A stretch of DNA of 64,000 nucleotides, from assembly GCA_026416515.1 (NCBI GenBank), contig JAOAEZ010000002.1, positions 235,160 to 299,159 on the forward strand, in the 5' to 3' direction. Of the stretch, positions 19,627 to 27,719 are shown piece after piece. Within the stretch, counting starts at the first letter, position 1; each line of letters begins with the position of its first letter. Both the position numbers and the translations under genes were made by a program. This DNA comes from Hydrogenophilus sp. Lineage in GTDB: Bacteria > Pseudomonadota > Gammaproteobacteria > Burkholderiales > Rhodocyclaceae. Under the pieces are notes generated by a model. That model was not told where the DNA came from. It ran no database searches and worked only from the letters and a program-made list of their open reading frames with translations.

Positions 19627-20745
19627 GACAGCCGTGAGGAGTTGTTGCGCGAGCTGGGGGGAGGAGAGAGGGGGGGGTGAGGAAGAGAGAGAGGGGAGGA
19701 GAAGGTCGCAATAGGGGGAGAGATGGCGCAGGAGCGCGTGGAGGAGCTGCCGGGGGTGGGTTAGCCGGTCGATGGCGGGGGAGGAGGAGAGAAGGGAGGC
19801 GGCGGCTGAGGAGTCGCCGAGACGAATCGCGACGGCGAGGTCGGCAATGGGAAGGGTAAAGCGGTGCGAGCGCGTGAGTTGTCGGTGAAGGTCGGGAAAA
19901 CGCTCGATGAGGTGGACGAGAACAGTGCCGGCTTCGACAGCAGGAAGTTGGTGGGGATCGCCGACGAGGATGAGACGGGTGAAAGGGGAGAGGGCTTCGG
20001 CGAGGTGAAGGGCGAGGTGAAGGCTGAGCATGGAGGCTTCGTCGATGATGACGAGGTGGTGAGGGAGGATCGAGAGACGACGCGGGGCGTTCGGCCGAAG
20101 ACCGAGAAGGGCATGGAGCGTGCTGGCGGTGAGAGGACGTTGGAAGAGGGGATGATGGGGGGAAAGGTGACGGCGGTGTTGGTTGAGAGCGTGGGTAAGA
20201 CGGTCCGCGGCTTTTCCGGTAGGGGCAGCTAGCGCAACGGTGAGGTGGGGGTGACTTTCGAGGGCGATCGCGAGAAGGGCCGCAAGAGTGGTGGTTTTGC
20301 CGCTGCCGGGACCGCCGGTGAGAATGGTGAGCGGCGCCGCAAGAGCTTGCGCGATGGCGGCGCGCTGCTCTTGGGTAAGGTGAGGGGGAAAAGAGGTTGC
20401 GGCGGGAAGGATGGGGGACGGTTTTGCGTGCGCACGGTGGCGTTCGAGCCGCTCGAGAAGCTCTTGTTCGGCTTTGGCGTGTCGCTGAAATTGAAGGTGG
20501 TGACGGGTGAGGACGAGAGGAGCACTGAGGTCGGTGGCAACATAAGGACGATGGACGAGGAACTGGTGTTCGGAGGGGGTGAGGGGAATGGCCGTGTGAC
20601 CGTCGGCAACGGCGGTGAGAAGACGGGTGAGAAGGGTTTGAAGAAGCGAGCGATGGTGAGGGTCCGGTTCTAAAAGGGCGGCAAGGTGACGAGCGACCGG
20701 ATCGGGGGAGGAGGGGGCGTGCGGAGGCGCGGAGAAGGGGTCCAT
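19114..20745 (-). CDS. recD: Exodeoxyribonuclease V alpha subunit-like helicase RecD
   Basis: Superfamily 1B 5'-3' DNA helicase, the fast motor of RecBCD in relatives. The 543-residue protein has Walker A GGPGSGKTTT (residues 144-153), Walker B VIIDEASML, GDPHQLPAVEAG, the motif V region TVHKAQGSEYD and motif VI LLYTAVTRAK. The open frame extends to 21177, but the ATG at 20745, 19 bases after the dacB stop, gives the natural N-terminus. recB and recC are not adjacent, which is unusual, since the three are normally clustered. The 3' end overlaps sbcB on the other strand. Confidence 0.87.
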   Translation of the reverse strand: MDPFSAPPHAPSSPDPVARHLAALLEPDPHHRSLLQTLLTRLLTAVADGHTAIPLTPSEHQFLVHRPYVATDLSAPLVLTRHHLQFQRHAKAEQELLERLERHRAHAKPSPILPAATSFPPHLTQEQRAAIAQALAAPLTILTGGPGSGKTTTLAALLAIALESHPHLTVALAAPTGKAADRLTHALNQHRRHLSPHHPLFQRPLTASTLHALLGLRPNAPRRLSILPHHLVIIDEASMLSLHLALHLAEALSPFTRLILVGDPHQLPAVEAGTVLVHLIERFPDLHRQLTRSHRFTLPIADLAVAIRLGDSSAAASLLSSSPAIDRLTHPRQLLHALLRHLSPYCDLLLPSLSSSPPPLSSPQLAQQLLTAVSKTLILTPLREGPYGVIALNARLIRLLTRSRHLYPLSPPPAAHGLPILITVNYPPLRLANGDTGVILYHHPYPLAYFPDPDHPDRLRTIPLPQLPPWEPAFALTVHKAQGSEYDRLLLILPPQDHPLLTRELLYTAVTRAKTHLTLYDPGNLFLTALTRTARRLTMPALL

Positions 20746-20764
20746 CGGGCCGGAGGAAGAGGGA

Positions 20765-22270
20765 TTAGCGAGGAATGAGGTGGTCAAGGATGGCACCGAG
20801 GTGGTCGGCAGCGCGAGGGGCATTGGGGTGGTCGATGAGGAGGATAAAGAGCAGAGGGGGCCTTTCAGGAGGGTAGGCATACCCGGCGAGCGCACGGACG
20901 TCGGCGAGGGTACCACTTTTGAGGCGAAGTTCACCGCGTAAGGGGTGGTCGCGAAAACGACGGCGAAGGGTGCCCTCTTCGCCGAGAAGGGGAAGAGAGG
21001 CGATAAAGTCGGGAGCATAGGTTTGGCGGGAGATGTGCTGCAAAAGACGGGCAAGGGTGCGAGCGGTGAGGCGTTCGTGCCGAGAGAGCCCCGCGCCGTT
21101 TTCGATGCGGGTGTGGCCATCGTCAAGAGCATGGGTGCGAAGAAGGTGAAGGAGCGCTCGAGCCCCGGCGGCGACATGGTCAGGGGCGTCGGGTTCTTTT
21201 TCCCGACCGATGAGAGCGAGGAGTTGTCGGGCTAGGACGTTGTTCGACCATTTGTTGAGCGGGTGAAGGAGTTCGGCAAGGGTTGGGGATTCAGAGCGGG
21301 CGAGGGTTAGAGAAGGGGCAGGCTGGTGGGGGAGGGTAGGGTCGATTTCCCCACCGAGTTCGCGCCAGATGGCAGTGAGGATCTGTTGGGCAAACCGATG
21401 GGGGTCAGGGGGGGCAATATAAAGGGTGGTTTCTCCGCAGGCACGGGGGTAGCGACCCGCGAGGGAGATCTGCGCTCCGTCGATGGATACCGTGAGGGAG
21501 TCGCGCACTTTGTGGCGACAGGGCTCGGTTGTGAGTCGAACAGCGGCAGCGTTGACTGCGAGAGGAAGGGGGGGATGGGGAGCGACCAAGAGACGCGCTT
21601 CGGTGGGGTGAGGGAGAAGGTGGAGGGCGATGGCGTTGAGGTGAGCGAGGGCCGGTACAGGAGGTTGGGTGTAGGGGGCGTCACCGCGACCGTCAAAGGC
21701 AGCGGGGTCAGCAGGGGGGAGATGGAGGGGTTTGGCATCGAGTTCAATGGCAGCGACCCGTCGAATTCCAAAGGCACGCGCGGTGCGGGCGAGCGTCCAG
21801 AGCCGCTCGGCGGTGAGGAAGGGGTCACCGCTATGTTCGAGAATGAGGGGGCCGTATAGGGTGCCGTCGTGCCATTGGCTGGCGATGGTGAGTTGGACGC
21901 TCCAACGGTGGGTAGGGCCAAAGGTTTCTAAGGCGGCAAAGGTGGTGAGGAGCTTCATCACGGAGGCAGGGTTACGCGGTATGTCGGGGTGGAGTTGGTA
22001 GAGCGGGGCGCCGCCGTCTAGGGGTCCTACCCAGAGGGAGAGGGCAGAGAGAGGAATTTGGGCATCGGCAAGGCGTTGGAGAAGGGGTTGAGGAAGGGAA
22101 GAGGCAGCAGAAGGCAAGGGAGAGGAGAGGAGAAGGGGGAGAGAGAGGAAAAGAGCGAGAAGCCGGAAACCCCAGAGGCTTGGGATGGATGGGGAGAGAG
22201 GGAGCCATTTCTCACACCTACCGCGAGCGAGAAAGGAGAGGAGAAGGAGAAGAGGTGGGGGAACGGTCAT
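20765..22270 (-). CDS. dacB: D-alanyl-D-alanine carboxypeptidase/endopeptidase (PBP4 type)
   Basis: Periplasmic class C penicillin-binding protein that trims or cleaves peptidoglycan cross-links. Serine-enzyme motifs are SVMK (Ser103, Lys106), SNN in HPLNKWSNNVLA and KSGT near the C-terminus. A signal segment spans residues ~35-57 (FRLLALFLSLPLLLSSPLPSAA); the extra N-terminal residues are odd, but the ATG overlaps the lysA stop (ATGA), which supports this start. 501 residues is normal for PBP4. Confidence 0.92.
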   Translation of the reverse strand: MTVPPPLLLLLSFLARGRCEKWLPLSPSIPSLWGFRLLALFLSLPLLLSSPLPSAASSLPQPLLQRLADAQIPLSALSLWVGPLDGGAPLYQLHPDIPRNPASVMKLLTTFAALETFGPTHRWSVQLTIASQWHDGTLYGPLILEHSGDPFLTAERLWTLARTARAFGIRRVAAIELDAKPLHLPPADPAAFDGRGDAPYTQPPVPALAHLNAIALHLLPHPTEARLLVAPHPPLPLAVNAAAVRLTTEPCRHKVRDSLTVSIDGAQISLAGRYPRACGETTLYIAPPDPHRFAQQILTAIWRELGGEIDPTLPHQPAPSLTLARSESPTLAELLHPLNKWSNNVLARQLLALIGREKEPDAPDHVAAGARALLHLLRTHALDDGHTRIENGAGLSRHERLTARTLARLLQHISRQTYAPDFIASLPLLGEEGTLRRRFRDHPLRGELRLKSGTLADVRALAGYAYPPERPPLLFILLIDHPNAPRAADHLGAILDHLIPR

Positions 22271-23550
22271 GGGAGAGAGAGGTAGGGGCGCTCAAGGGCC
22301 ATCAGCTGGTCGAGCTCTTCGCGGGCGCGGATGAGGCGATGGCGGTCCCCGTGGACGAGGACTTCAGCAGCACGCGGACGGCTGTTGTAGTTGCTGCTCA
22401 TGCTCATGCCGTAAGCGCCCGCTGAGAGGATGGCGACGAGATCGCCTTGTTGAAGAAGGAGCGAACGAGCGCGCGCGAGGGTGTCGCTGCTCTCACAAAT
22501 AGGACCGACGATTTCGATGGAAGGAGCAGAGGGGGAGGGAACGCCGCGGTGAAAAACGGGTTCGACTTCGTGCCAGGCATTGTAGAGGGCGGGCCGAAGA
22601 AGGTCGTTCATCGCCGCGTCGACGATGACAAAGGTGCGGTCGGGACGCGGTTTGAGGTACTCGACACGGGTGAGCAGGAGACCAGCGTTGCCAATGATCG
22701 AACGACCCGGTTCAAGGGCGAGGCGTTCGGGTCGATCGGTGAAAAGGTCGAGAAGAGCGCGGACGGTTTCCGGGATAGAGGGCGGCGTCTCTTCGCGGTA
22801 GCGAATGCCGATGCCGCCGCCGAGGTCGATCGAGGTGAGGTGAATTCCCTGAGCGTTGAGGGTTTCGACAAAGGCGCGTACCCGCCGCGCGGCGGCAAGA
22901 AGCGGTTCCGGCGTGAGAATTTGGGAGCCGATGTGCGTGGCGATGCCCACGAGACGGAGGTACGGTTGCTCAAGAGCCCAACGCAAGGCGAGAAGGGCTT
23001 CGTCGAGAGAGAGTCCGAATTTGCTGTTGGCAAGACCGGTGGCGATGTAGGGGTGAGTTTCAGGGTCGATGTCAGGGTTGATGCGCAGCGTAATGGGGGC
23101 GACGACGCCGTGGGTGGCGGCAATGACCGCGATGCGTTCGAGTTCAGCGCGCGATTCGACGTGAAGGGCACCGATGCCGGCGGCAAGCGCCATTTCGATT
23201 TCACGCCCGGTTTTCCCTACGCCTGAAAAGAGGGTTTTGGCCGGGTCTCCCCCAGCGGCGAGAACGCGAGCAAGCTCACCACCGGAGACAATGTCAAAGC
23301 CGGCACCCGCCTGGGCGATGAGGGCAAGGAGGGAGAGGTTGCCGTTGGCTTTGACCGCATAGTGAATCGTTCCCCGTTCGGGCGGTAGGGCGGTGAGGTA
23401 GGTGTGGAGCGCTTCTAAGAGAGCGGTCTGCGAGTAGACATAGGTAGGGGTACCGTAGCAGCGAGCGATCTCCGCTAGCGGGACCGCTTCGAGGTAAAGC
23501 TGGCCGTTGTGTCGCGTGAGGGTGGAGATGGGAAAGGGGGAGGAATCCAT
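22267..23550 (-). CDS. lysA: Diaminopimelate decarboxylase
   Basis: PLP enzyme that makes L-lysine from meso-diaminopimelate. The 427 residues carry the PLP lysine in YAVKANGN (Lys67), the DIDPETHPYIATG loop, HIGSQI, GGGIGIRY, EPGRSI and the catalytic Cys in PICESSD. It follows lptM by 13 bases and overlaps dacB by 4 bases, forming lptM-lysA-dacB-recD on the minus strand. Confidence 0.96.
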   Translation of the reverse strand: MDSSPFPISTLTRHNGQLYLEAVPLAEIARCYGTPTYVYSQTALLEALHTYLTALPPERGTIHYAVKANGNLSLLALIAQAGAGFDIVSGGELARVLAAGGDPAKTLFSGVGKTGREIEMALAAGIGALHVESRAELERIAVIAATHGVVAPITLRINPDIDPETHPYIATGLANSKFGLSLDEALLALRWALEQPYLRLVGIATHIGSQILTPEPLLAAARRVRAFVETLNAQGIHLTSIDLGGGIGIRYREETPPSIPETVRALLDLFTDRPERLALEPGRSIIGNAGLLLTRVEYLKPRPDRTFVIVDAAMNDLLRPALYNAWHEVEPVFHRGVPSPSAPSIEIVGPICESSDTLARARSLLLQQGDLVAILSAGAYGMSMSSNYNSRPRAAEVLVHGDRHRLIRAREELDQLMALERPYLSLP

Positions 23551-23563
23551 ACTTTGTCGAAAA

Positions 23564-23683
23564 TCAGCGCGTTGAGGAGGAACGAGAGGAGGAATCGACA
23601 GAAGGGGGAGGAGAGAGAGGGCCTTTTACCCCACAACCGGCGAGAATAAAGAGAGAGAGGGAGAGAAGAAAAAGTCGCAGCAT
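23564..23683 (-). CDS. lptM: LptM/YifL-type small lipoprotein
   Basis: A 39-residue lipoprotein. The signal peptide MLRLFLLSLSLFILAGC ends in a lipobox, and the mature end CGVKGPL is the hallmark of LptM, which helps the LptD LPS translocon assemble in the outer membrane. The mature part is short and Ser/Pro-rich. Position directly before lysA is the standard one for this gene. Confidence 0.85.
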   Translation of the reverse strand: MLRLFLLSLSLFILAGCGVKGPLSPPPSVDSSSRSSSTR

Positions 23684-23734
23684 ATAGAGGTGTCCGGGTA
23701 GCGAGCGTAGGATTATTGTATCTCGAGGAGGAGA

Positions 23735-23757
23735 GAAAAAGGCCCACGAAGGGGCCT
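23735..23757 (-). terminator. Rho-independent terminator of the phasin gene
   Basis: On the minus strand AGGCCC and GGGCCT pair around a loop containing TTCG, followed by a run of five T. It lies about 30 bases after the phasin stop and just before the lptM start region, so it insulates phaP from lptM-lysA. Confidence 0.85.
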
Positions 23758-23787
23758 CAGAAATGCTGGGGGAGGGAGAGGAGGTAA

Positions 23788-24396
23788 TTAGGCGGTGCTC
23801 TTTTTAGGGGCGGCGTTGGTTGAAGAGGAAACAGGGGTGATTTTGGCGACGTTTTGTACGGCACTGGAGACCGCTTTGCTGGCCGCATTGGTAGCGGCGG
23901 CTAGGTTGGCTTCGAGGATCTCCGTCATCTGCTTGAAAGCTTTTTGGATGTTTTCATAGGCAACTCCGGCTGCTGCGAGCGCCGATTTGGCGGCATTGAT
24001 TACCAGTTCGGAGCCAGCGGGCGAGGATTTGCCGAGCTGGTCTAACATTTCGGCCAGCTCTTTCTGAATGATAGAAAATTGCTCGTCGACAACTTTGGTG
24101 AGTTCCTGCCGATGCTGCTGAAAAAGGTCTACGATCTGCCGCTGTTGCGCGATCATCTGCTCGATGTTAACGGTAAAGTTTTTTTGCATTTCTTGCCAGA
24201 AAAGCTGCGGGTCCTTTTGAGCGATGAGCGATTGCCCTTGCTGGGTAAAACGCTCGAGATTGCTTTTCATGAGCTCAAGGGTGAGATTAGTAAATTTTTC
24301 ACTGAGGGCAAGGTTTTGATTGGCGACCGTCAGCCAGGCTTCTGAGATTTTCCGTTGCTGGTTGACCAATTGTTCAATGGTTTGTGGGTTAATCAT
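23788..24396 (-). CDS. phaP: Phasin family protein (PHA granule-associated)
   Basis: Amphipathic helical protein that coats polyhydroxyalkanoate granules and controls their number and size. The 202 residues are almost wholly helical and heptad-like, with the phasin core LVNQQRKISEAWLTVANQN and AANLAA-type Ala-rich repeats; the C-terminal tail is Ala/Ser/Lys. AGGAGG lies 8 bases before the ATG. It is monocistronic, with its own strong promoter, a palindromic operator and a terminator. The PHA synthase is at the right end of the window. Confidence 0.92.
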   Translation of the reverse strand: MINPQTIEQLVNQQRKISEAWLTVANQNLALSEKFTNLTLELMKSNLERFTQQGQSLIAQKDPQLFWQEMQKNFTVNIEQMIAQQRQIVDLFQQHRQELTKVVDEQFSIIQKELAEMLDQLGKSSPAGSELVINAAKSALAAAGVAYENIQKAFKQMTEILEANLAAATNAASKAVSSAVQNVAKITPVSSSTNAAPKKSTA

Positions 24397-24424
24397 GATG
24401 ACGCCTCCTGGGAATTGATCGAAA

Positions 24425-24443
24425 TTTGCTGCACCGCAGCAAA
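24425..24443. promoter_or_regulatory. Palindromic operator (CTGC-N3-GCAG core) at the phaP promoter
   Basis: A perfect 8+3+8 inverted repeat, TTTGCTGC-ACC-GCAGCAAA, begins 3 bases downstream of the -10 and so covers the transcription start. CTGC-N3-GCAG matches the core described for PhaR, the repressor that leaves phaP promoters when PHA granules form. That the regulator here is PhaR is inference. Confidence 0.7.
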
Positions 24444-24446
24444 ATC

Positions 24447-24475
24447 ACTATAGCCGATCACTTTCGATTTGTCAA
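24447..24475 (-). promoter_or_regulatory. Consensus sigma-70 promoter of phaP
   Basis: Minus-strand -35 TTGACA (24470-24475), 17-base spacer, -10 TATAGT (24447-24452). It is the best-matching promoter in the window and fits the abundance of phasins. Confidence 0.88.
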
Positions 24476-24601
24476 GCGTTTTTTTAGCGCCCAATCCTCG
24501 CCGCGGTTTCCCCCAGGTCGAGAAAGAGGGAGAGGGGAGAGCTTGGGACTCTGTGAGCGTAGTGAGAAGCGTGCGGCAACGGGGGATCAGGAGAGGGCTA
24601 C

Positions 24602-25165
24602 TTAGGGAGTGGGTTCTTTTTTGAAGGAGTGCGTAGAGGGTAAAGGTTCGGACCGGTTCTTGGGTTGAATGACAGCACGTACTCGCCCGCTGGGGGCAGA
24701 GGAGGGAGCCCCAGCGTGGGTGACCCGAAAGGTTTCGGAGGAGATCTCATAGGTGATGATGGCCCCTTCTACCAGGTCAGGACCAGAGGTGAGACGGGCA
24801 CGACCGCTGAGCGTGAGGCGCTCGGCGCGGGCGTCATATTCGAGCCGTTCGGCTTCGCCCGTGATCCATTCAGAGCTGGCTTCTTTTTGTTGACGAAATG
24901 AGGCGAGCCGATTTTTGCCGATCGCCGTTCCATGCCGAAAGCCTTCGGCGTCTTGGCGGATGAGGATTTCGTCGGCGCGAATTTCTAACGTTCCTTGTTG
25001 AAGGCGGACGTTGCCTTCGAGATGATGCGTTTTAGACTTTTCATCGATGGTGATCCGATCCGCGTCGATTTCGACGGGTTGTTGACGATCGCTTTTTTTA
25101 GCGGAAGAGGGGAGAGGGTGAAGAGAGAGGAGAAGGAGAAGAAGAAAAGAAAAGAGAAATTTCAT
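24602..25165 (-). CDS. lptA: Lipopolysaccharide transport periplasmic protein LptA
   Basis: Periplasmic bridge protein that carries LPS from LptC to LptD. The 187-residue protein has a signal peptide (FLFSFLLLLLLSLHPLPSSA) and the OstA-like beta-jellyroll repeats (VEIDADRITIDEKSKTHHLEGNVRLQQGTLEIRADEI split over two strands, AERLEYDARAERLTLSGRARL). The start overlaps the lptC stop by 4 bases. lptB, which often follows, is not here; a 205-base gap leads to phaP. Confidence 0.93.
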   Translation of the reverse strand: MKFLFSFLLLLLLSLHPLPSSAKKSDRQQPVEIDADRITIDEKSKTHHLEGNVRLQQGTLEIRADEILIRQDAEGFRHGTAIGKNRLASFRQQKEASSEWITGEAERLEYDARAERLTLSGRARLTSGPDLVEGAIITYEISSETFRVTHAGAPSSAPSGRVRAVIQPKNRSEPLPSTHSFKKEPTP

Positions 25166-25749
25166 GGAGCAGTTTGAACGAAAAGGTGGGCGCTGCCGAA
25201 GAGCCGAAAGCGGTTGAGGTGGTCTTCCGCATGGATTTGGTCAGCGCGCGCCCATCGATCGGGGGCAAGGAGCAGGGCAGGTGTCTGTGTGTGGGCTCGC
25301 CCTTCGTCGGGCCAGAGGGTGACCGCTTCGGTAGCGAGAACAACGGTGGGGGGAGCGCCCGAGTCACGGGTGGCAGGAGTGATCCGCAGGAGACGAACAG
25401 TGCCTTCGGCGTCCAGTTTCCGTACCGCTTCGTCCCACCGGCCAGAGTCGGCACGGGCATAGAGGAGGAGGTCGGCGCGAGGGCGGCTGGTGAGTTCAAG
25501 GGCTTGAAAGTGAAGATGACCATTTTCGGTAATGTCGAGACGTTGGGCGGTGAACGCATGTTGAAGTTTCCCAAAACGGTCGTAGAGGTGGGTGAGAGTT
25601 CCGTAGGCGAGGGTAGTGACGGCAGGAGGGGGAGGGAGGAGAGGAGAAGAAGGTCGGCTGGCTCGCTCGGCGAGCCAAATAACCCATAAAAGGAGAGGGG
25701 TAAGGAAAAGGAGCAAGAGGGAGGTGGGACGAAGAGGGAGAGAGATCAT
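25162..25749 (-). CDS. lptC: LPS export ABC transporter periplasmic protein LptC
   Basis: Inner-membrane-anchored link between the LptB2FG transporter and LptA. The 195 residues have one N-terminal helix (LLLLFLTPLLLWVIWLAERA) and an OstA-like domain (LTHLYDRFGKLQHAFTAQRL, LWPDEGRAHTQTPALLL). Family sequence conservation is low, so the assignment rests strongly on position between kdsC and lptA with 4-base overlaps on both sides. Confidence 0.88.
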   Translation of the reverse strand: MISLPLRPTSLLLLFLTPLLLWVIWLAERASRPSSPLLPPPPAVTTLAYGTLTHLYDRFGKLQHAFTAQRLDITENGHLHFQALELTSRPRADLLLYARADSGRWDEAVRKLDAEGTVRLLRITPATRDSGAPPTVVLATEAVTLWPDEGRAHTQTPALLLAPDRWARADQIHAEDHLNRFRLFGSAHLFVQTAP

Positions 25750-26267
25750 GGCAGCATTTCAGCGATCAGCCGTTCGAGATGCCCTTGAGCGGTGAGGAGA
25801 TAGTCGCAGACTTCTCGTACCGCACCTTGGCCGCCCGCCCGCACCGTGATGTAGTGGGCGCGGGCGAGCGCTTCAGGGTGGGCGTCTGCAGGGGCAGCGG
25901 CAAAGATGGCTAAAGCCATCGGCGCAAGGTCTACAAGGTCGTCGCCCATGAAGCCCGCTTCGTCCCAGGTGAGGTGGTGTTGCGCGAGGAGCTCAGCGAG
26001 CGCAGCACGTTTGTCGTCGCAGTCGAAGATGAGGTGGCGAATCCCTAACTCCGCCGCCCGCCGTTCCACCGCAGAGCTGTGCCGCCCCGAGATCAGGGCG
26101 ACTTGAACGCCACTGCGCATGAGGAGCTTAAGGCCATGGCCGTCTTGAACATGAAAGCTTTTGAGGAGTTCGCCTTCCGGACCAAAATAGAGACGACCAT
26201 CGGTGAGTACACCGTCGATGTCGAAGGCCATGAGGCGAACTCGGGCAGCACGATCGCGAGCAGTCAT
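25746..26267 (-). CDS. kdsC: 3-deoxy-D-manno-octulosonate 8-phosphate phosphatase KdsC
   Basis: HAD-family phosphatase that releases Kdo from Kdo-8-phosphate for LPS core synthesis. The 173 residues lack a cap domain, as is normal for KdsC tetramers. Motif I is FDIDGVLTDGRLYF, motif II ISGRHS, motif III/IV in GFMGDDLVDLAPM. It starts 1 base from the kdsD stop. Confidence 0.95.
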   Translation of the reverse strand: MTARDRAARVRLMAFDIDGVLTDGRLYFGPEGELLKSFHVQDGHGLKLLMRSGVQVALISGRHSSAVERRAAELGIRHLIFDCDDKRAALAELLAQHHLTWDEAGFMGDDLVDLAPMALAIFAAAPADAHPEALARAHYITVRAGGQGAVREVCDYLLTAQGHLERLIAEMLP

Positions 26268-26268
26268 G

Positions 26269-27264
26269 TTAGATTACCTTTGCGTGCATAAGATCATGGG
26301 TGTGCAGCGCACCCGCGAGGCGACCCTCTTCGTCGACGACGATGAGTTGATTGATGCGGTGGGTCTCCATAAGGCGGGCAGCTTCAGCAGCCAGTTGGTG
26401 GGCAGCGATCGTCTTGGGGGGAGCGTGCGCGATCTGCCCAAGGGTGAGATGTTGCCAGGGTTCCCCGCGTTCGATAAGCCGCCGCAAGTCTCCATCAGTA
26501 AAAATACCGATGGGGCGGTCTTCCGCGTCGATGAGAATGACCATGCCCATCCCACCGCGCGTCATGGTCAGAATGACTTGGAGAATGGGGGTGGTGGCGA
26601 TGGCAGTTGGGGATTGCGGGCGCGGCCGCATGACGTCGGAAACCCGCAGCAAAAGTTTACGCCCCAGCGCTCCAGCAGGGTGCATGCGGGCAAAATCTTC
26701 CGGCCCAAAACCGCGCGCTTCTAGAAGCGCCATCGCTAAGGCGTCGCCGAGCGCGACCATCGCTGTGGTGCTTGCCGTGGGGGCAAGGTTGTGCGGACAG
26801 GCTTCTTGGGCAACCGCAATGTCGAGGTGGATTTCGGCAGCGCGCGCAAGGGGTGATTCAACGTTTCCTGTGATCGCGATGAGGTGCGCTCCGTATCGCT
26901 TGATCGCCGGGAGGATGGTGAGAAGTTCATCCGATTGCCCGGAGTAGGAGAGGGCAATTACCACGTCAGCAGGAGTAATCATGCCAAGGTCGCCATGGGC
27001 GGCTTCAGCGGCGTGAACAAAGTAAGCGGGTGTCCCCGTCGAGGCCAACGTTGCGGCAATTTTGCGGCCGATATGCCCAGACTTCCCTACCCCTGTGACG
27101 ATGACCCGGCCGGTGGCAGAGAGGATAGTGCGAACCGCTGCTAAGAACGGTTGAGGATTAAGAGAGAGCCGCGTCCGCAACGATTCTAGCGCCGCGATCT
27201 CGAGCGTGAGGGTTGCAATTGCCCGCTCGGCGAGGGGATCAAAAGTCATCGGGGTTGCACTCAT
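26269..27264 (-). CDS. kdsD: D-arabinose-5-phosphate isomerase KdsD
   Basis: Interconverts ribulose-5-phosphate and arabinose-5-phosphate, the first step to Kdo. The 331 residues comprise a SIS domain (VTGVGKSGHIGRKIAATLASTG, ALSYSGQSDELL, HPAGALG) and two C-terminal CBS domains (VSDVMRPRPQSP, IGIFTDGDLRRLI). An alternative ATG is 5 codons in, at 27249. A TACAAT hexamer at 27277-27282 may be the -10 for the kdsD-kdsC-lptC-lptA operon. Confidence 0.95.
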   Translation of the reverse strand: MSATPMTFDPLAERAIATLTLEIAALESLRTRLSLNPQPFLAAVRTILSATGRVIVTGVGKSGHIGRKIAATLASTGTPAYFVHAAEAAHGDLGMITPADVVIALSYSGQSDELLTILPAIKRYGAHLIAITGNVESPLARAAEIHLDIAVAQEACPHNLAPTASTTAMVALGDALAMALLEARGFGPEDFARMHPAGALGRKLLLRVSDVMRPRPQSPTAIATTPILQVILTMTRGGMGMVILIDAEDRPIGIFTDGDLRRLIERGEPWQHLTLGQIAHAPPKTIAAHQLAAEAARLMETHRINQLIVVDEEGRLAGALHTHDLMHAKVI

Positions 27265-27322
27265 CGCTTTTTCGCGATTGTACCACCGCGCATCGAGAGA
27301 GTAGAGGCGATCGCCGAAAGAG

Positions 27323-27674
27323 TGGTGGAGCCGGGGGGAGTCGAACCCCCGTCCGAGAGCCTTCCACAGCGAGGTCTACATGCTTAGCGACTGGTTGATT
27401 CTGACATTGCCGCCGGTCCAGGCGCAAACCACGGCAATGCGGTCTGCCTTTTTCTCGCTCTTGGAAGCGGCAGCGACTTCCACGAGCCAGCCTCATGAGG
27501 GACGCCGTGCTCCGACCGTGAGGCGCAGCCGGGACGACGCGTCGCCGGATTTAGGCGGCGACGGCAAAACGCTCGTCGTTGGCGTTTGTTTCGGTCCAGT
27601 GGTTTTACGAGGGTACTGGTCCTCGGCATGCCCCCGCGTGCTTCTTGACCCCCGTCGAAGCCAGGTACGGCCCC
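27323..27674 (-). ncRNA. ssrA: Transfer-messenger RNA (tmRNA)
   Basis: One-piece tmRNA of about 352 nt that rescues stalled ribosomes. The 5' end GGGGCCG pairs over 7 positions (one G-U) with CGGCTCC just before the discriminator A and encoded CCA at the 3' end. The TPsiC arm is intact (GGGGGTTCGACTCCCCC). The tag reading frame at 27551-27583 on the minus strand encodes ANDERFAVAA followed by TAA, a variant of the betaproteobacterial ANDERFALAA-type degron. It lies 45 bases downstream of ubiG. Confidence 0.95.
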
Positions 27675-27719
27675 ACAGAGAGAAGCTTTCGCGCGCGGTA
27701 CCCCGGTTCGCGTTTCCGC

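Noticed and set aside
20746..21177. 144-codon upstream extension of recD
   Set aside because: It lies opposite dacB coding in another frame and has no RecD homology; the ATG at 20745 gives the natural N-terminus.
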